A DNA stretch of 64,000 nt. Origin: Alkalihalobacillus sp. LMS39 (GTDB lineage: Bacteria; Bacillota; Bacilli; Bacillales; Bacillaceae_F). The DNA is taken from positions 2,046,001 through 2,110,000 of the forward strand of contig NZ_CP093300.1 in assembly GCF_022812285.1 (NCBI RefSeq). Reading direction: 5' to 3'. Within the stretch, counting starts at the first letter, position 1. The number at the start of each line of letters is the position of its first letter. The notes beneath the pieces are model-generated. The model was given only the letters and a program-made list of their open reading frames with translations, did not search any database and had not been told where the DNA came from. The translations under genes were made by a program, and so were the position numbers. Positions 27,062 to 34,937 of the stretch are shown here, piece by piece.

Positions 27062-27883
27062 ATGGCAAAAAAAGAACGAATTGATGTTCTACTCGTAGAA
27101 CAAGGATTATTTGAAACGAGAGAAAAAGCCAAGCGCGCGATTATGGCTGGTCTGGTCTATGCAAAAGAAGAGCGAATGGATAAGCCAGGTGTGAAAATTG
27201 ATGTTGAATCGGTGTTAACAGTAAAGGGAAGTGTTCTCCCTTATGTTAGCCGTGGTGGATTAAAATTAGAAAAGGCGATTTCAGCTTTTGATTTGGTATT
27301 ACAAGATAAAATTGTCCTTGATATTGGAGCTTCTACTGGTGGCTTTACGGATTGCTCTTTGCAAAATGGAGCGAAAAAAGTATACGCACTTGATGTAGGT
27401 TATAATCAATTAGCATGGAAACTTCGGCAAGATGAACGAGTTTGTGTTATGGAACGGACAAATTTCCGTTATGTTACAAAAGCAGATTTAATGTTTGGAT
27501 TACCTAATTTTGCGACAATTGATGTGTCATTTATTTCATTGCGACTGATTTTGCCTGTATTGAAAACATTATTATTGCCAAATAGTGATGTAGTTGCTTT
27601 AATTAAGCCACAATTTGAAGCAGGGAAAGACGACGTTGGCAAAAAAGGAATTGTGCGTGATAAAAAAATTCACCTTCGCGTTGTCGAAGAGATTATTTCC
27701 TTTTCAAGGCAAGAAGGCTACCACATAACTGGAATTGACTTCTCACCGATTAAAGGCGGGGAAGGCAATATCGAATTTTTACTGCACTTACGTTGGGATG
27801 ACGAGGAAAGTCAATTTCAAAGTCAAGTCACGGCAGAACAAATAGTGAACGAAGCACACCTTCAGTTAATGGAACATAACTAA
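27062..27883 (+). CDS. yqxC: TlyA/YqxC family rRNA methyltransferase-like protein
   Basis: A 273-aa protein with an N-terminal S4 RNA-binding domain (RIDVLLVEQGLFETREKAKR) and an FtsJ-like SAM methyltransferase domain starting at LDIGASTGGFTDC. Relatives of the TlyA type methylate ribosomal RNA or are described as hemolysin-like. The gene is the last of the isoprenoid block and is followed by a terminator. In B. subtilis yqxC likewise sits between dxs and ahrC. Confidence 0.93.
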   Translation: MAKKERIDVLLVEQGLFETREKAKRAIMAGLVYAKEERMDKPGVKIDVESVLTVKGSVLPYVSRGGLKLEKAISAFDLVLQDKIVLDIGASTGGFTDCSLQNGAKKVYALDVGYNQLAWKLRQDERVCVMERTNFRYVTKADLMFGLPNFATIDVSFISLRLILPVLKTLLLPNSDVVALIKPQFEAGKDDVGKKGIVRDKKIHLRVVEEIISFSRQEGYHITGIDFSPIKGGEGNIEFLLHLRWDDEESQFQSQVTAEQIVNEAHLQLMEHN

Positions 27884-27906
27884 ATACATGTAGTGGTTTG
27901 AGTAAT

Positions 27907-27941
27907 GGATATCTCTTAAGTTTAAGGGGTATCCTTTTTTT
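27907..27941 (+). terminator. Intrinsic terminator after yqxC
   Basis: A 13-bp stem with two G-T wobbles (GGATATCTCTTAA / TTAAGGGGTATCC) is followed by seven T. Confidence 0.9.
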
Positions 27942-28030
27942 ACATATAAGAAAGTATAGGAATGAAGCTCTGAAAGCTTATTTTATAAAAGCGAAGGCTC
28001 CACACTGCTTTTAAAAAAAGCCGTGGGGAA
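27942..28030 (+). repeat. Dispersed repeat, family 3, partial copy
   Basis: It resembles the 5' half of the longer copies at 28277-28455 and 58934-59111: ATATAAGAAAGTATAG, then ATGAAGC-TGAAAGCTTAT, then GCGAAGGCTCCACAC. The 3' half is lost or diverged. It sits directly against the yqxC terminator. Confidence 0.7.
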
Positions 28031-28049
28031 GAATGGTTGGTAACTCTTA

Positions 28050-28228
28050 CGGACATAGGTTCCGCTATTTTAAGAAAAAATAGCGTTTGTTACACCCTAA
28101 AGGACATACGTTCCGTTATATGAGCAGAAACGAGGGTTTTCGTTGCGGTTTAAGTTAAATAACGGAACATATGTCCGATAAAGTGTAGAAATGCTTGATT
28201 TTTGATGAAATAGCGGAACGTATGTCCG
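28050..28228 (+). repeat. Palindromic repeat array, family 2, copy 1
   Basis: Four 19-bp units occur in order forward, forward, reverse, reverse. They are CGGACATAGGTTCCGCTAT at 28050, AGGACATACGTTCCGTTAT at 28101, ATAACGGAACATATGTCCG at 28159 and ATAGCGGAACGTATGTCCG at 28210. Spacings are 51, 58 and 51 bp. Each unit is itself a small stem (CGGA...TCCG), and forward units can pair with reverse ones. Similar arrays lie at 42273 and 57831. Confidence 0.88.
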
Positions 28229-28276
28229 TTATGTGAAGTGTGAAAAGATAAATCCATGAAAAACTTGTTTTTTGTT

Positions 28277-28455
28277 AAGATATAAGAAAGCATAAAAATT
28301 TTCGTATAGCATGAAGCATTGAAAGCTTATTGTTGAAGAGCGAAGGTTCCACACCTGCGCGTTTCACCTCAAGAAGAGCACTTGGGATTCACTGTCAAAG
28401 GCGGGCAGGGTTCCGCGCTTCGCTTGAAACGAAAAGACGCTCCCGCTTTTTTATT
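28277..28455 (+). repeat. Dispersed repeat, family 3, full copy
   Basis: About 180 bp closely resembling 58934-59111. Shared blocks are TAAGAAAGCATAAAAATTT, AGAGCGAAGG, CACCTGCGCGTTTCACC, AGCACTTGGG, GCGGGCAGGG and GAAAAGACGCTCC. Its end is a GC-rich stretch running into T, like a terminator. No ribosome-binding site or convincing coding frame is seen. Together with family 2 it fills the 724-bp gap between yqxC and argR. Confidence 0.85.
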
Positions 28456-28484
28456 CACTAAAGTATAAAGTTTGTGTAGTATTA

Positions 28485-28538
28485 TTTATTCATAAAATTT
28501 AATATTTATTTGTTTAAATTGAATAAATCATGTATGAT
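28485..28538 (+). promoter_or_regulatory. argR promoter with possible ARG boxes
   Basis: TTGTTT (28510-28515), 17 bp, then TATGAT (28533-28538) with an extended TG. AT-rich segments TTATTCATAAAATTTAAT (28487-28504) and AAATTGAATAAATCATG (28516-28532) resemble half-palindromic ARG boxes and flank the -35. Autoregulation is an inference. Confidence 0.55.
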
Positions 28539-28607
28539 AAAAAGTAAGAGTATGATTGAAACCGCGGTGTTATACGATAATGATAGTATATATATAAAGG
28601 TGGATGG

Positions 28608-29060
28608 ATGATGAATAAAGGGCAGCGTCATATTAAAATTAGAGAGATTATTACAAACAAAGAAATTGAAACGCAAGACGAATTAGTGGAACAATTAAAA
28701 AATGGAGGATATAATGTCACACAAGCTACGGTTTCGCGTGATATTAAAGAATTACATTTAGTAAAAGTTCCTATGATGGATGGTCGTTATAAATATAGCT
28801 TACCAGCGGATCAGCGTTTTAATCCATTACAAAAACTAAAGCGTTCTTTAATGGATAGCTTTGTGAGTATTGATCGGTCGGAAAACTTAATTGTCATGAA
28901 AACATTACCTGGAAATGCCAATGCGGTCGGTGCATTAATTGATAATTTAGATTGGACCGAAATTATGGGGACCATTTGTGGTGATGATACGATACTTATT
29001 ATTTGTAAGCAAAAAGAAGCAACGCCTATCGTAACGGAGCGTTTTTTAGAGATGCTATAA
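28608..29060 (+). CDS. argR: Arginine repressor ArgR/AhrC
   Basis: Arginine-sensing hexameric regulator of 150 aa that represses arginine synthesis and activates catabolism. The N-terminal winged helix contains [22 protein letters not shown]. The C-terminal oligomerisation and arginine-binding domain ends with [13 protein letters not shown]. Two adjacent ATG codons (28608 and 28611) both suit the AAAGGTGG site. It is followed after 18 bp by recN, the order found in Bacilli. Confidence 0.95.
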   Translation: MMNKGQRHIKIREIITNKEIETQDELVEQLKNGGYNVTQATVSRDIKELHLVKVPMMDGRYKYSLPADQRFNPLQKLKRSLMDSFVSIDRSENLIVMKTLPGNANAVGALIDNLDWTEIMGTICGDDTILIICKQKEATPIVTERFLEML

Positions 29061-29078
29061 AAGGTGTGGGGGAAAAAC

Positions 29079-30776
29079 ATGCTTGTTGAATTATCAATCA
29101 AAAACTTTGCTATTATTGATAAACTTACGATTCCTTTTGAAAAAGGGTTAACCGTACTAACAGGAGAAACGGGTGCTGGAAAATCAATTATTATTGATGC
29201 AATTGGTTTACTTGTTGGGGGAAGAGGATCAACCGAATTTGTTCGTTATGGAACAAAACGAGCTGAAATCGAAGGGTTGTTTTCCATCCATCCAGGTCAC
29301 TTGTCGATAGAAAAAGCAGAAGAATTTGGAATTGATAGCGATGATGACATGATCATTTTGCGTCGTGATATTACTGCAAATGGAAAAAGTGTTTGTCGTA
29401 TCAATGGTAAAATGGTTACATTGTCCATTTTGCGTGAAATCGGACAAACACTTGTTGATATTCATGGACAACACGAACACCAAGTTTTAATGCAACCGGA
29501 ACGACACCTTGAACTCCTTGATTCTATGGCTAAACAAGAATTAATTCAACCGTTCGCACGTTATCAAGAATTGTATTCTAAATATTTATCTTTATCTAAA
29601 CAAGTAAAGAAAATGACTGAAAATGACCAAGAATTAACTCATCGTTTGGATTTACTGCAATATCAATTAAAAGAAATTGAAAAAGCAAAGTTAGAACCAA
29701 ATGAAGATGAGCGGTTAGCTGAAGAAAAATACCGATTGGCGAACAGTGAAAAATTATATCATCTACTACAGGACGCTTACAATGGTTTATACGGTGATAG
29801 CAAAGGATTGGATTGGTTAACAAAAACACAAGCTTATATGGAAGAGGCTGCTTCTATTGACCCACAGCTTGAAGGTTTACATGAAACGATAAGCAACTGT
29901 TTTTATTTATTGGAGGAAGCCACCTATTCACTTCGAGACCGTAAAGACCAAGTTGAATTTGATCCTATCCGTTTAGATGTTATTGAAAGTCGATTAAATG
30001 AATTGAATCAATTAAAACGAAAATACGGTTCGACGGTAGAAGAAATTTTGGCTTATGCAGAAAACATAGCGGAAGAAAAAGATGGGCTTCTGCATAAAGA
30101 TGACAGGATTCAAGAGCTTGAAGTAAAACTATCTAAAACATTAGAGCAATTAAAGTGGGCTTCAGAACAATTAACAATGATTCGGAAAAAAGCAGCTACC
30201 GAGTTAATTGAAGCCGTACACCATGAATTAAAAGCTCTTTATATGGACAAAACAAGGTTTGCCGTTTCGTGGAAAGAACATGAAACGAAAGAATCCCGTT
30301 TTTTTGAGCACGGTGTAGACCAAGTTGAGTTTCTATTATCGACAAACCCTGGCGAACCTGTCAAACCATTAGCGAAAGTGGCCTCTGGTGGAGAAATCTC
30401 CAGAATTATGTTAGCGATGAAAACGATATTTTCATCTTCTCAAGGGATTACTTCACTTATCTTTGATGAAGTGGATACGGGAGTGAGTGGTCGTGTTGCT
30501 CAAGCGATTGCTGAGAAAATCCTGCAAATTTCAAGCAATTCTCAAGTGTTTTGTATTACGCACTTGCCTCAAGTCGCAGCAATGGCTGACCAGCATTTAT
30601 ATATTGCTAAAAAAGAAGATAAAGAAAGAACATTTACTACTGTTCATCCGCTTTCCAATGAAAAACGAGTGGAGGAAATTGGTAGAATGATTTCAGGTGT
30701 TGAAATGACGGAATTAACGAGGGAACACGCAAAAGAGTTAATAGAACAAGCCCAAAAAATTAAATCCAATTCTTGA
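29079..30776 (+). CDS. recN: DNA repair protein RecN
   Basis: SMC-like ATPase of 565 aa involved in double-strand-break repair. Walker A GETGAGKS lies near residue 30, long coiled coils occupy roughly residues 155-365, the signature ASGGEISRIMLA lies near residue 448, and Walker B SLIFDEVDTGVSG follows. The ATG at 29079 gives MLVELSIKNFAIID, the normal family start; a GTG at 29064 overlaps the ribosome-binding region. A terminator follows. Confidence 0.96.
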   Translation: MLVELSIKNFAIIDKLTIPFEKGLTVLTGETGAGKSIIIDAIGLLVGGRGSTEFVRYGTKRAEIEGLFSIHPGHLSIEKAEEFGIDSDDDMIILRRDITANGKSVCRINGKMVTLSILREIGQTLVDIHGQHEHQVLMQPERHLELLDSMAKQELIQPFARYQELYSKYLSLSKQVKKMTENDQELTHRLDLLQYQLKEIEKAKLEPNEDERLAEEKYRLANSEKLYHLLQDAYNGLYGDSKGLDWLTKTQAYMEEAASIDPQLEGLHETISNCFYLLEEATYSLRDRKDQVEFDPIRLDVIESRLNELNQLKRKYGSTVEEILAYAENIAEEKDGLLHKDDRIQELEVKLSKTLEQLKWASEQLTMIRKKAATELIEAVHHELKALYMDKTRFAVSWKEHETKESRFFEHGVDQVEFLLSTNPGEPVKPLAKVASGGEISRIMLAMKTIFSSSQGITSLIFDEVDTGVSGRVAQAIAEKILQISSNSQVFCITHLPQVAAMADQHLYIAKKEDKERTFTTVHPLSNEKRVEEIGRMISGVEMTELTREHAKELIEQAQKIKSNS

Positions 30777-30807
30777 AAAGCTGGCCAAAATAGGCGAGCT
30801 TTTTTCT
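30776..30807 (+). terminator. Intrinsic terminator of recN
   Basis: AAAAGCTGGCC and GGCGAGCTTTT form a bulged stem with a run of T. Confidence 0.85.
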
Positions 30808-30898
30808 TATGAGGGAGTTATAAATAACCTAAAACAAGGCAACATTAGTAGTACAGTGAAATTGGAGGTGTGGGCCAGAGGCGAGGAGAGTGAAATGA

Positions 30899-32209
30899 TT
30901 GAATACAGACAAAATGAGAAAAGCGATTGGTGTGATTCTCCTTGTTTTTGTAATCAGCTTAGGCTTTAATAAGCCTGTACAAGAGTGGTTAAGCATTCCA
31001 ACAAACATCGTTCTTACAGAAGGAGAAGAAATGGTTTTGTTTGAATCATCTCACTCACATGTATCTGCGAAAAGTGAGCAAGAGGATATCGTTGTATTTA
31101 ATATGACCACTGATGAAGAAAATCATGATGGGCAAATTGCTACAGTGACAGCTGAGAATCAAGGTGATGATACTGTGACAATGGAAGTTGGCAACTTTCC
31201 AGTCAAGAAAGTGAATGTCAATGTGTTACCTGAAATTAAAGTTATTCCAGGCGGGCAATCCATCGGTGTGAAATTAAATACAGACGGTGTACTAGTTGTA
31301 GGACACCATCTAGTCGAAACCGAAGATGGTGAACAGTCACCAGGTGAAATTGCCGGAATCAAAGTTGGAGATATGATTACAAAAATCAATGGGGAATCAA
31401 TTGATAAGATGAATCAAGTCTCTAGTTTTGTTCAAGACGCAGGTGAAAAAGGAAAGGCTCTTCAAATTGAAGTAAAAAGAGAAGACAAAGTGTTACAAAA
31501 AGAGCTATTACCTTTAAAAGCAAAAGATGAGGATTCGTATCGTTTAGGGTTATACATTCGCGATTCTGCTGCTGGTGTAGGTACTTTAACTTTCTACGAT
31601 CCGAAATCAAAAAAATATGGTGCGTTAGGACATGTTATTTCAGATGTTGATACTCAAAAACCTATCGTTGTACATGATGGACAAATTATTCGATCATCAG
31701 TAACCTCCATTGAAAAAGGAAGTAATGGGGACCCTGGAGAGAAATTGGCGAGTTTTTCAGATGAACGACAAGTTCTAGGGAACATTAGTAAAAATAGTTC
31801 TTTTGGGATATTTGGAGAACTGACAACAAATAAATTAAAAAATAATATTATGGATAAAGAGATGCCGATTGCCGTCTCTAGCCAAGTAAAAGAAGGCCCT
31901 GCTAAGATTTTGACTGTTGTTGAAGGTGAAGATGTTAAAGAATTTGACATTGAAATCGTCAGTAGTGTACCACAAAAATTCCCAGCGACAAAAGGGCTTG
32001 TCATTAAAGTGACCGACCCGAAACTGTTAGAGGCTACAGGTGGGATTGTGCAAGGAATGAGTGGAAGTCCGATTATTCAAGATGGAAAAGTAGTCGGAGC
32101 AGTAACACATGTTTTCGTTAATGACCCTACAAGTGGGTATGGTTGTCATATTGAATGGATGCTTGAAGAAGCAGGAATAGATATTTACGGAAAGGCAAAG
32201 GCGAGTTAA
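30899..32209 (+). CDS. spoIVB: SpoIVB serine peptidase
   Basis: Forespore-secreted signalling protease that triggers pro-sigma-K processing. The 436-aa product has an N-terminal membrane or signal segment ([13 protein letters not shown]), a PDZ domain (about residues 125-195), and an S55-type catalytic domain with GHVISD for the catalytic His and [10 protein letters not shown] for the catalytic Ser. TTG 30899 is chosen because GAGGAGAG lies about 10 nt upstream; an ATG at 30914 is the alternative. It lies between recN and spo0A as in B. subtilis. Confidence 0.95.
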   Translation: MNTDKMRKAIGVILLVFVISLGFNKPVQEWLSIPTNIVLTEGEEMVLFESSHSHVSAKSEQEDIVVFNMTTDEENHDGQIATVTAENQGDDTVTMEVGNFPVKKVNVNVLPEIKVIPGGQSIGVKLNTDGVLVVGHHLVETEDGEQSPGEIAGIKVGDMITKINGESIDKMNQVSSFVQDAGEKGKALQIEVKREDKVLQKELLPLKAKDEDSYRLGLYIRDSAAGVGTLTFYDPKSKKYGALGHVISDVDTQKPIVVHDGQIIRSSVTSIEKGSNGDPGEKLASFSDERQVLGNISKNSSFGIFGELTTNKLKNNIMDKEMPIAVSSQVKEGPAKILTVVEGEDVKEFDIEIVSSVPQKFPATKGLVIKVTDPKLLEATGGIVQGMSGSPIIQDGKVVGAVTHVFVNDPTSGYGCHIEWMLEEAGIDIYGKAKAS

Positions 32210-32226
32210 TTACTCGTCTTTTTTTC
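32199..32226 (+). terminator. Intrinsic terminator of spoIVB
   Basis: GGCGAG / CTCGTC stem with a TTAATTA loop and seven T, overlapping the end of the coding sequence. Confidence 0.8.
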
Positions 32227-32263
32227 ATATTATAAAAAAAATAAAGAAATATTTCTTAAAAGG

Positions 32264-32432
32264 TGGTATGATAAAAACAGCTAAAAGAAATTCGACAAAC
32301 GCTCCAATATCTTCCTTTTAGTGATCGAAGAAAGTCGAAATAAATATTATATCGTATTTACATAATAAAAAACAAGAAAAATTTTATTTTTTTTGAAAAA
32401 ATTAAAGGAACTGAAAAGTGTTTGTCGAAAAT
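32264..32432 (+). promoter_or_regulatory. spo0A control region with 0A boxes
   Basis: Two exact 0A-box cores, TTTGTCGAA at 32421-32429 and its reverse complement TTCGACAAA at 32291-32299, flank the region. An extended -10 element TGGTATGAT lies at 32264-32272 (vegetative-type). AAAGGAACT (32404-32412) followed by GTCGAAAAT (32424-32432) resembles a sigma-H promoter. A two-promoter, Spo0A-fed layout is known for B. subtilis spo0A; the exact start sites here are inferred. Confidence 0.65.
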
Positions 32433-32474
32433 GTAGGACAGACAAAATATAATCAAGGTTGAGGAGGACATCGC

Positions 32475-33266
32475 GTGCAAAAGGTTAGAGTATGTATAGC
32501 AGATGATAACAGAGAATTAGTAAATTTATTAAATGAGTATATTACGGCTCAAGATGATATGGAGGTTGTTGGTATTGCCTTTAACGGTCAAGAGTGCTTA
32601 CGTCTTGTTGAAGAAAAACAACCAGACGTTTTAATATTAGATATTATTATGCCTCATTTAGACGGATTAGCTGTTCTTGAAAAGGTAAACCAAACAGGAT
32701 TAAAGCAAAAGACAAATATTATTATGTTAACTGCATTTGGTCAAGAAGATGTAACGAAAAAGGCGGTTGACCTTGGTGCGTCATATTACATCTTAAAGCC
32801 GTTTGATATGGAAACATTGATCACAAAAATTAGAGAAGTAAGCGGCCAAAAAACAACGTCTTTCATTCAAAAAACAGTGTCTGTACATTCGTTGAAACCA
32901 GAAGTACAAGAGTTTAATCTTGATGCTAGTATTACAAATATTATTCATGAAATTGGCGTGCCCGCTCATATTAAAGGATATATGTATTTAAGAGAAGCGA
33001 TCACAATGGTATACAATGATATTGAATTATTAGGGTCAATCACGAAGGTGTTATATCCAGACATCGCGAAAAAGTTCAACACAACATCAAGTCGTGTAGA
33101 ACGTGCGATTCGTCATGCGATTGAAGTAGCCTGGAGTCGTGGGAATATCGATTCGATTTCATCATTATTTGGCTACACAGTCAGCCATTCAAAGGCAAAA
33201 CCAACAAATTCGGAATTTATTGCGATGGTAGCTGATAAGCTTCGCATTGAACATAAAGTTTCTTGA
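32475..33266 (+). CDS. spo0A: Sporulation master regulator Spo0A
   Basis: Phosphorelay response regulator of 263 aa that commits cells to sporulation. The receiver domain has the acidic pocket DDNREL, the phosphorylated Asp in [12 protein letters not shown] near residue 55, and the TAFGQ and LKPFD switch residues. The effector domain carries the recognition helix [23 protein letters not shown] 32475 is preceded by GAGGAGG. Conservation with B. subtilis is very high in the C-terminal half. Confidence 0.98.
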   Translation: MQKVRVCIADDNRELVNLLNEYITAQDDMEVVGIAFNGQECLRLVEEKQPDVLILDIIMPHLDGLAVLEKVNQTGLKQKTNIIMLTAFGQEDVTKKAVDLGASYYILKPFDMETLITKIREVSGQKTTSFIQKTVSVHSLKPEVQEFNLDASITNIIHEIGVPAHIKGYMYLREAITMVYNDIELLGSITKVLYPDIAKKFNTTSSRVERAIRHAIEVAWSRGNIDSISSLFGYTVSHSKAKPTNSEFIAMVADKLRIEHKVS

Positions 33267-33340
33267 GAGGAACGAGGTAAGTAAAAAGCACTGAGAAGGA
33301 CATCATTTTTTACTCGTATGTAGCTTACATAGGGTAAAAG

Positions 33341-33661
33341 GTGATGTCTTTCTTTTTAACGATACAAATTGAAACAACCGGGGAAACGTTTGGAAAATTG
33401 ACAAATACAATTTCAAGAGCAGTAACAAAAGTAGATGAAATGACAAATTCATTATTTGATGTATTAGATGATACGCAAAATATGAATAATGCAGTAGATA
33501 CAATTGCCACTGTGTCTGAGGAGGCCGCAGCGGGAATTGAAGAAGTGTCAGCAACGACAGAACAATCAACAAGCTCAATGGAAGAAGTAGGAAATAGTGC
33601 GAAAGCACTTGAAGGAGAAGCAACGAAACTGAATTCATTAATTCAACAATTCAAGTTATAA
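33341..33661 (+). pseudogene. C-terminal remnant of a methyl-accepting chemotaxis protein
   Basis: About 100 codons encode the tail of an MCP: helical repeats with TIATVSEEAAAGIEEVSATTEQSTSSMEEV-type heptads and the end LNSLIQQFKL. The ligand-binding domain, membrane helices, HAMP domain and signalling hairpin tip are missing. A stop codon lies in frame just upstream (33332-33334) and the first residues MSFFLTIQIETT do not belong to the family. It is therefore a 3' fragment, not a working receptor. Confidence 0.8.
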
Positions 33662-33666
33662 TAGAA

Positions 33667-33695
33667 AAGAACAGAGTGACAACTCTGTTCTTTTC
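33667..33695 (+). terminator. Intrinsic terminator after the MCP remnant
   Basis: AGAACAGAGT / ACTCTGTTCT perfect stem with a short loop and four T. Confidence 0.85.
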
Positions 33696-33750
33696 AAACT
33701 GTTGTAAACATAGAGGGAAATGTGTTTAAAAAGTGTAGGAGGAGATGGAG

Positions 33751-34500
33751 ATGAATCAAGAAAGAGAAAAGAAACAATGGAAGCTGATCGCATTAGATAT
33801 TGATGGAACATTATTAAATGACAACCATGAAGTTTCAGAGGAAAATATAAAGGCGATTAAAGCCGCGAGAGAAAAAGGGGTAATCGTCGTATTAAGTACA
33901 GGGCGTTCGATTCGGACTTGTGAGGATATTGCGAAACAACTTGAATTATCATCGTATCTTGTCACTGTCAATGGGAGTGAAATTTGGCATACGGAAGGAA
34001 CATTGCTTGAACGGAATCCATTACATTATAAGCATATTAAAACGATGTGGGATTTAACAAATACATATAAAACAAAAATGTGGGCTGTAACAAAAGATAA
34101 AGTGTGGCGAGATGAATTTCCAGAGACGCCAGATGCCGAACAATGGTTAAAATATGGTTTTGATATTGAAGATGACAAGGCAAGAGAAGAAATCTTCAGT
34201 ATACTATCAGCAAATGAGGAATTAGAACTTAGTAACTCTAGTCCTACGAATATTGAAGTGAATGCTGTTGGCATCAATAAAGCTGTTGCCTTAGCCAAAG
34301 TTTGCGAAAAAGAAGGAATGACGATGGAAGACGTTATTGCAATGGGAGATAGCTTGAATGATTTAGCGATGATTCAGGCGGCAGGCTTAGGGATAGCAAT
34401 GGGAAATGCTCAAGTTAAAGTTAAAGAAGCGGCAGACTGGGTTACTGACAAAAACAATGAAGACGGAGTGGCAAAAGCGATTCGTCAATGGGTTTTATAA
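33751..34500 (+). CDS. Cof-type HAD-superfamily phosphatase
   Basis: Cytoplasmic HAD hydrolase of 249 aa. Motif I is ALDIDGTLLNDNHE near residue 12, motif II LSTGRS near 46, and motifs III and IV are GINKAVAL and GDSLNDLAMI near 170-205. A cap of the Cof type is inserted between motifs II and III, but it is shorter than in most 270-290 aa relatives. The ATG at 33751 lies at proper distance from TAGGAGGAG; the ATG at 33745 overlaps it. Substrates of such enzymes are usually sugar phosphates or flavin mononucleotide, not determinable here. Confidence 0.9.
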   Translation: MNQEREKKQWKLIALDIDGTLLNDNHEVSEENIKAIKAAREKGVIVVLSTGRSIRTCEDIAKQLELSSYLVTVNGSEIWHTEGTLLERNPLHYKHIKTMWDLTNTYKTKMWAVTKDKVWRDEFPETPDAEQWLKYGFDIEDDKAREEIFSILSANEELELSNSSPTNIEVNAVGINKAVALAKVCEKEGMTMEDVIAMGDSLNDLAMIQAAGLGIAMGNAQVKVKEAADWVTDKNNEDGVAKAIRQWVL

Positions 34501-34507
34501 AAAACAA

Positions 34508-34535
34508 TTGACAGATTATTGAACAGGTATATAAT
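34508..34535 (+). promoter_or_regulatory. SigA promoter of the bmr leader
   Basis: TTGACA (34508-34513) is a perfect -35. TATAAT (34530-34535) follows after 16 bp. It drives the leader transcript that begins near 34542. Confidence 0.85.
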
Positions 34536-34574
34536 AAGTAAAGAAACCATTATTAGGAAACGGAGGGAAACAAA

Positions 34575-34631
34575 ATGAGAATTCATATTAGAACACATCT
34601 AACTTCATATGCTCATTTTGTGACCGTTTAA
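34575..34631 (+). CDS. Leader peptide of the bmrCD attenuator
   Basis: Eighteen-codon frame MRIHIRTHLTSYAHFVTV with a good ribosome-binding site (CGGAGGG, 8 nt upstream) on the leader transcript. It ends exactly where a hairpin series begins, which is the plan of ribosome-mediated attenuation. In B. subtilis bmrCD is controlled in this way by translation of a small leader frame and induced by ribosome-targeting antibiotics. The peptide sequence here is not one I recognise, and its translation is inferred. Confidence 0.72.
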   Translation: MRIHIRTHLTSYAHFVTV

Positions 34632-34739
34632 ACGAGATCTCGTTTATCGAAGTAGGTCACGCTTTGTGATCTACGCTCATGATACCTTTTTGATAATTAA
34701 AGTGGCGACATAGCGTGTTTACGCTCTGTCGTCTTTTTT
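34620..34739 (+). promoter_or_regulatory. Transcription attenuator upstream of bmrCD
   Basis: Ordered hairpins follow the leader frame. TAAACGAGATCTCGTTTA (34629-34646) is an 18-nt palindrome. GTAGGTCAC / GTGATCTAC (34652-34674) is a 9-bp stem. The terminator GCGACATAGCGT...ACGCTCTGTCG (about 34705-34731) ends in TTTTTT (34734-34739). CACGCT (34658-34663), part of the second stem, can pair instead with AGCGTG (34712-34717) in the terminator arm. GTGACC (34620-34625), at the end of the leader frame, can pair with GGTCAC (34655-34660). A ribosome stalled in the leader frame could thus switch the fold. Mechanism is inferred. Confidence 0.75.
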
Positions 34740-34861
34740 GTTTCGTTGTTTCCTAAAGGTTGTTGTTTTAGTAAATCGTTTTCCTTTCAATGAAATGTTG
34801 GACTGTTATTAATGGGTTTTTTTGAGCCCTTTAATATAAAAAATATAAGGAGGTAATGAAG

Positions 34862-34918
34862 ATGAATGGAAATGAAAGAATTCGTATGATTGGTTTAGGA
34901 GAGATTGAAGGCGGTTAA
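34862..34918 (+). CDS. Second small frame upstream of bmrC
   Basis: Eighteen-codon frame MNGNERIRMIGLGEIEGG behind a very strong AAGGAGGT site (34850-34857), ending 19 bp before the bmrC start. It occupies the place of bmrB (yheJ) in B. subtilis, whose product is longer. It may couple translation of bmrC. An imperfect hairpin ATTAATGGG...CCCTTTAAT (about 34808-34833) lies just before it. Expression is inferred from the ribosome-binding site. Confidence 0.6.
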   Translation: MNGNERIRMIGLGEIEGG

Positions 34919-34937
34919 TCAGATTGGAGGAGAATAT

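Noticed and set aside
28050-28228. Possible CRISPR array because of regular 50-58 bp spacing
   Set aside because: Units change orientation, only four occur, units are diverged, spacers resemble each other between loci, and no cas genes are near.
34808-34833. Hairpin before the second small frame taken as another terminator
   Set aside because: The stem ATTAATGGG/CCCTTTAAT has a mismatch and no T run after it, so it was not called a terminator.
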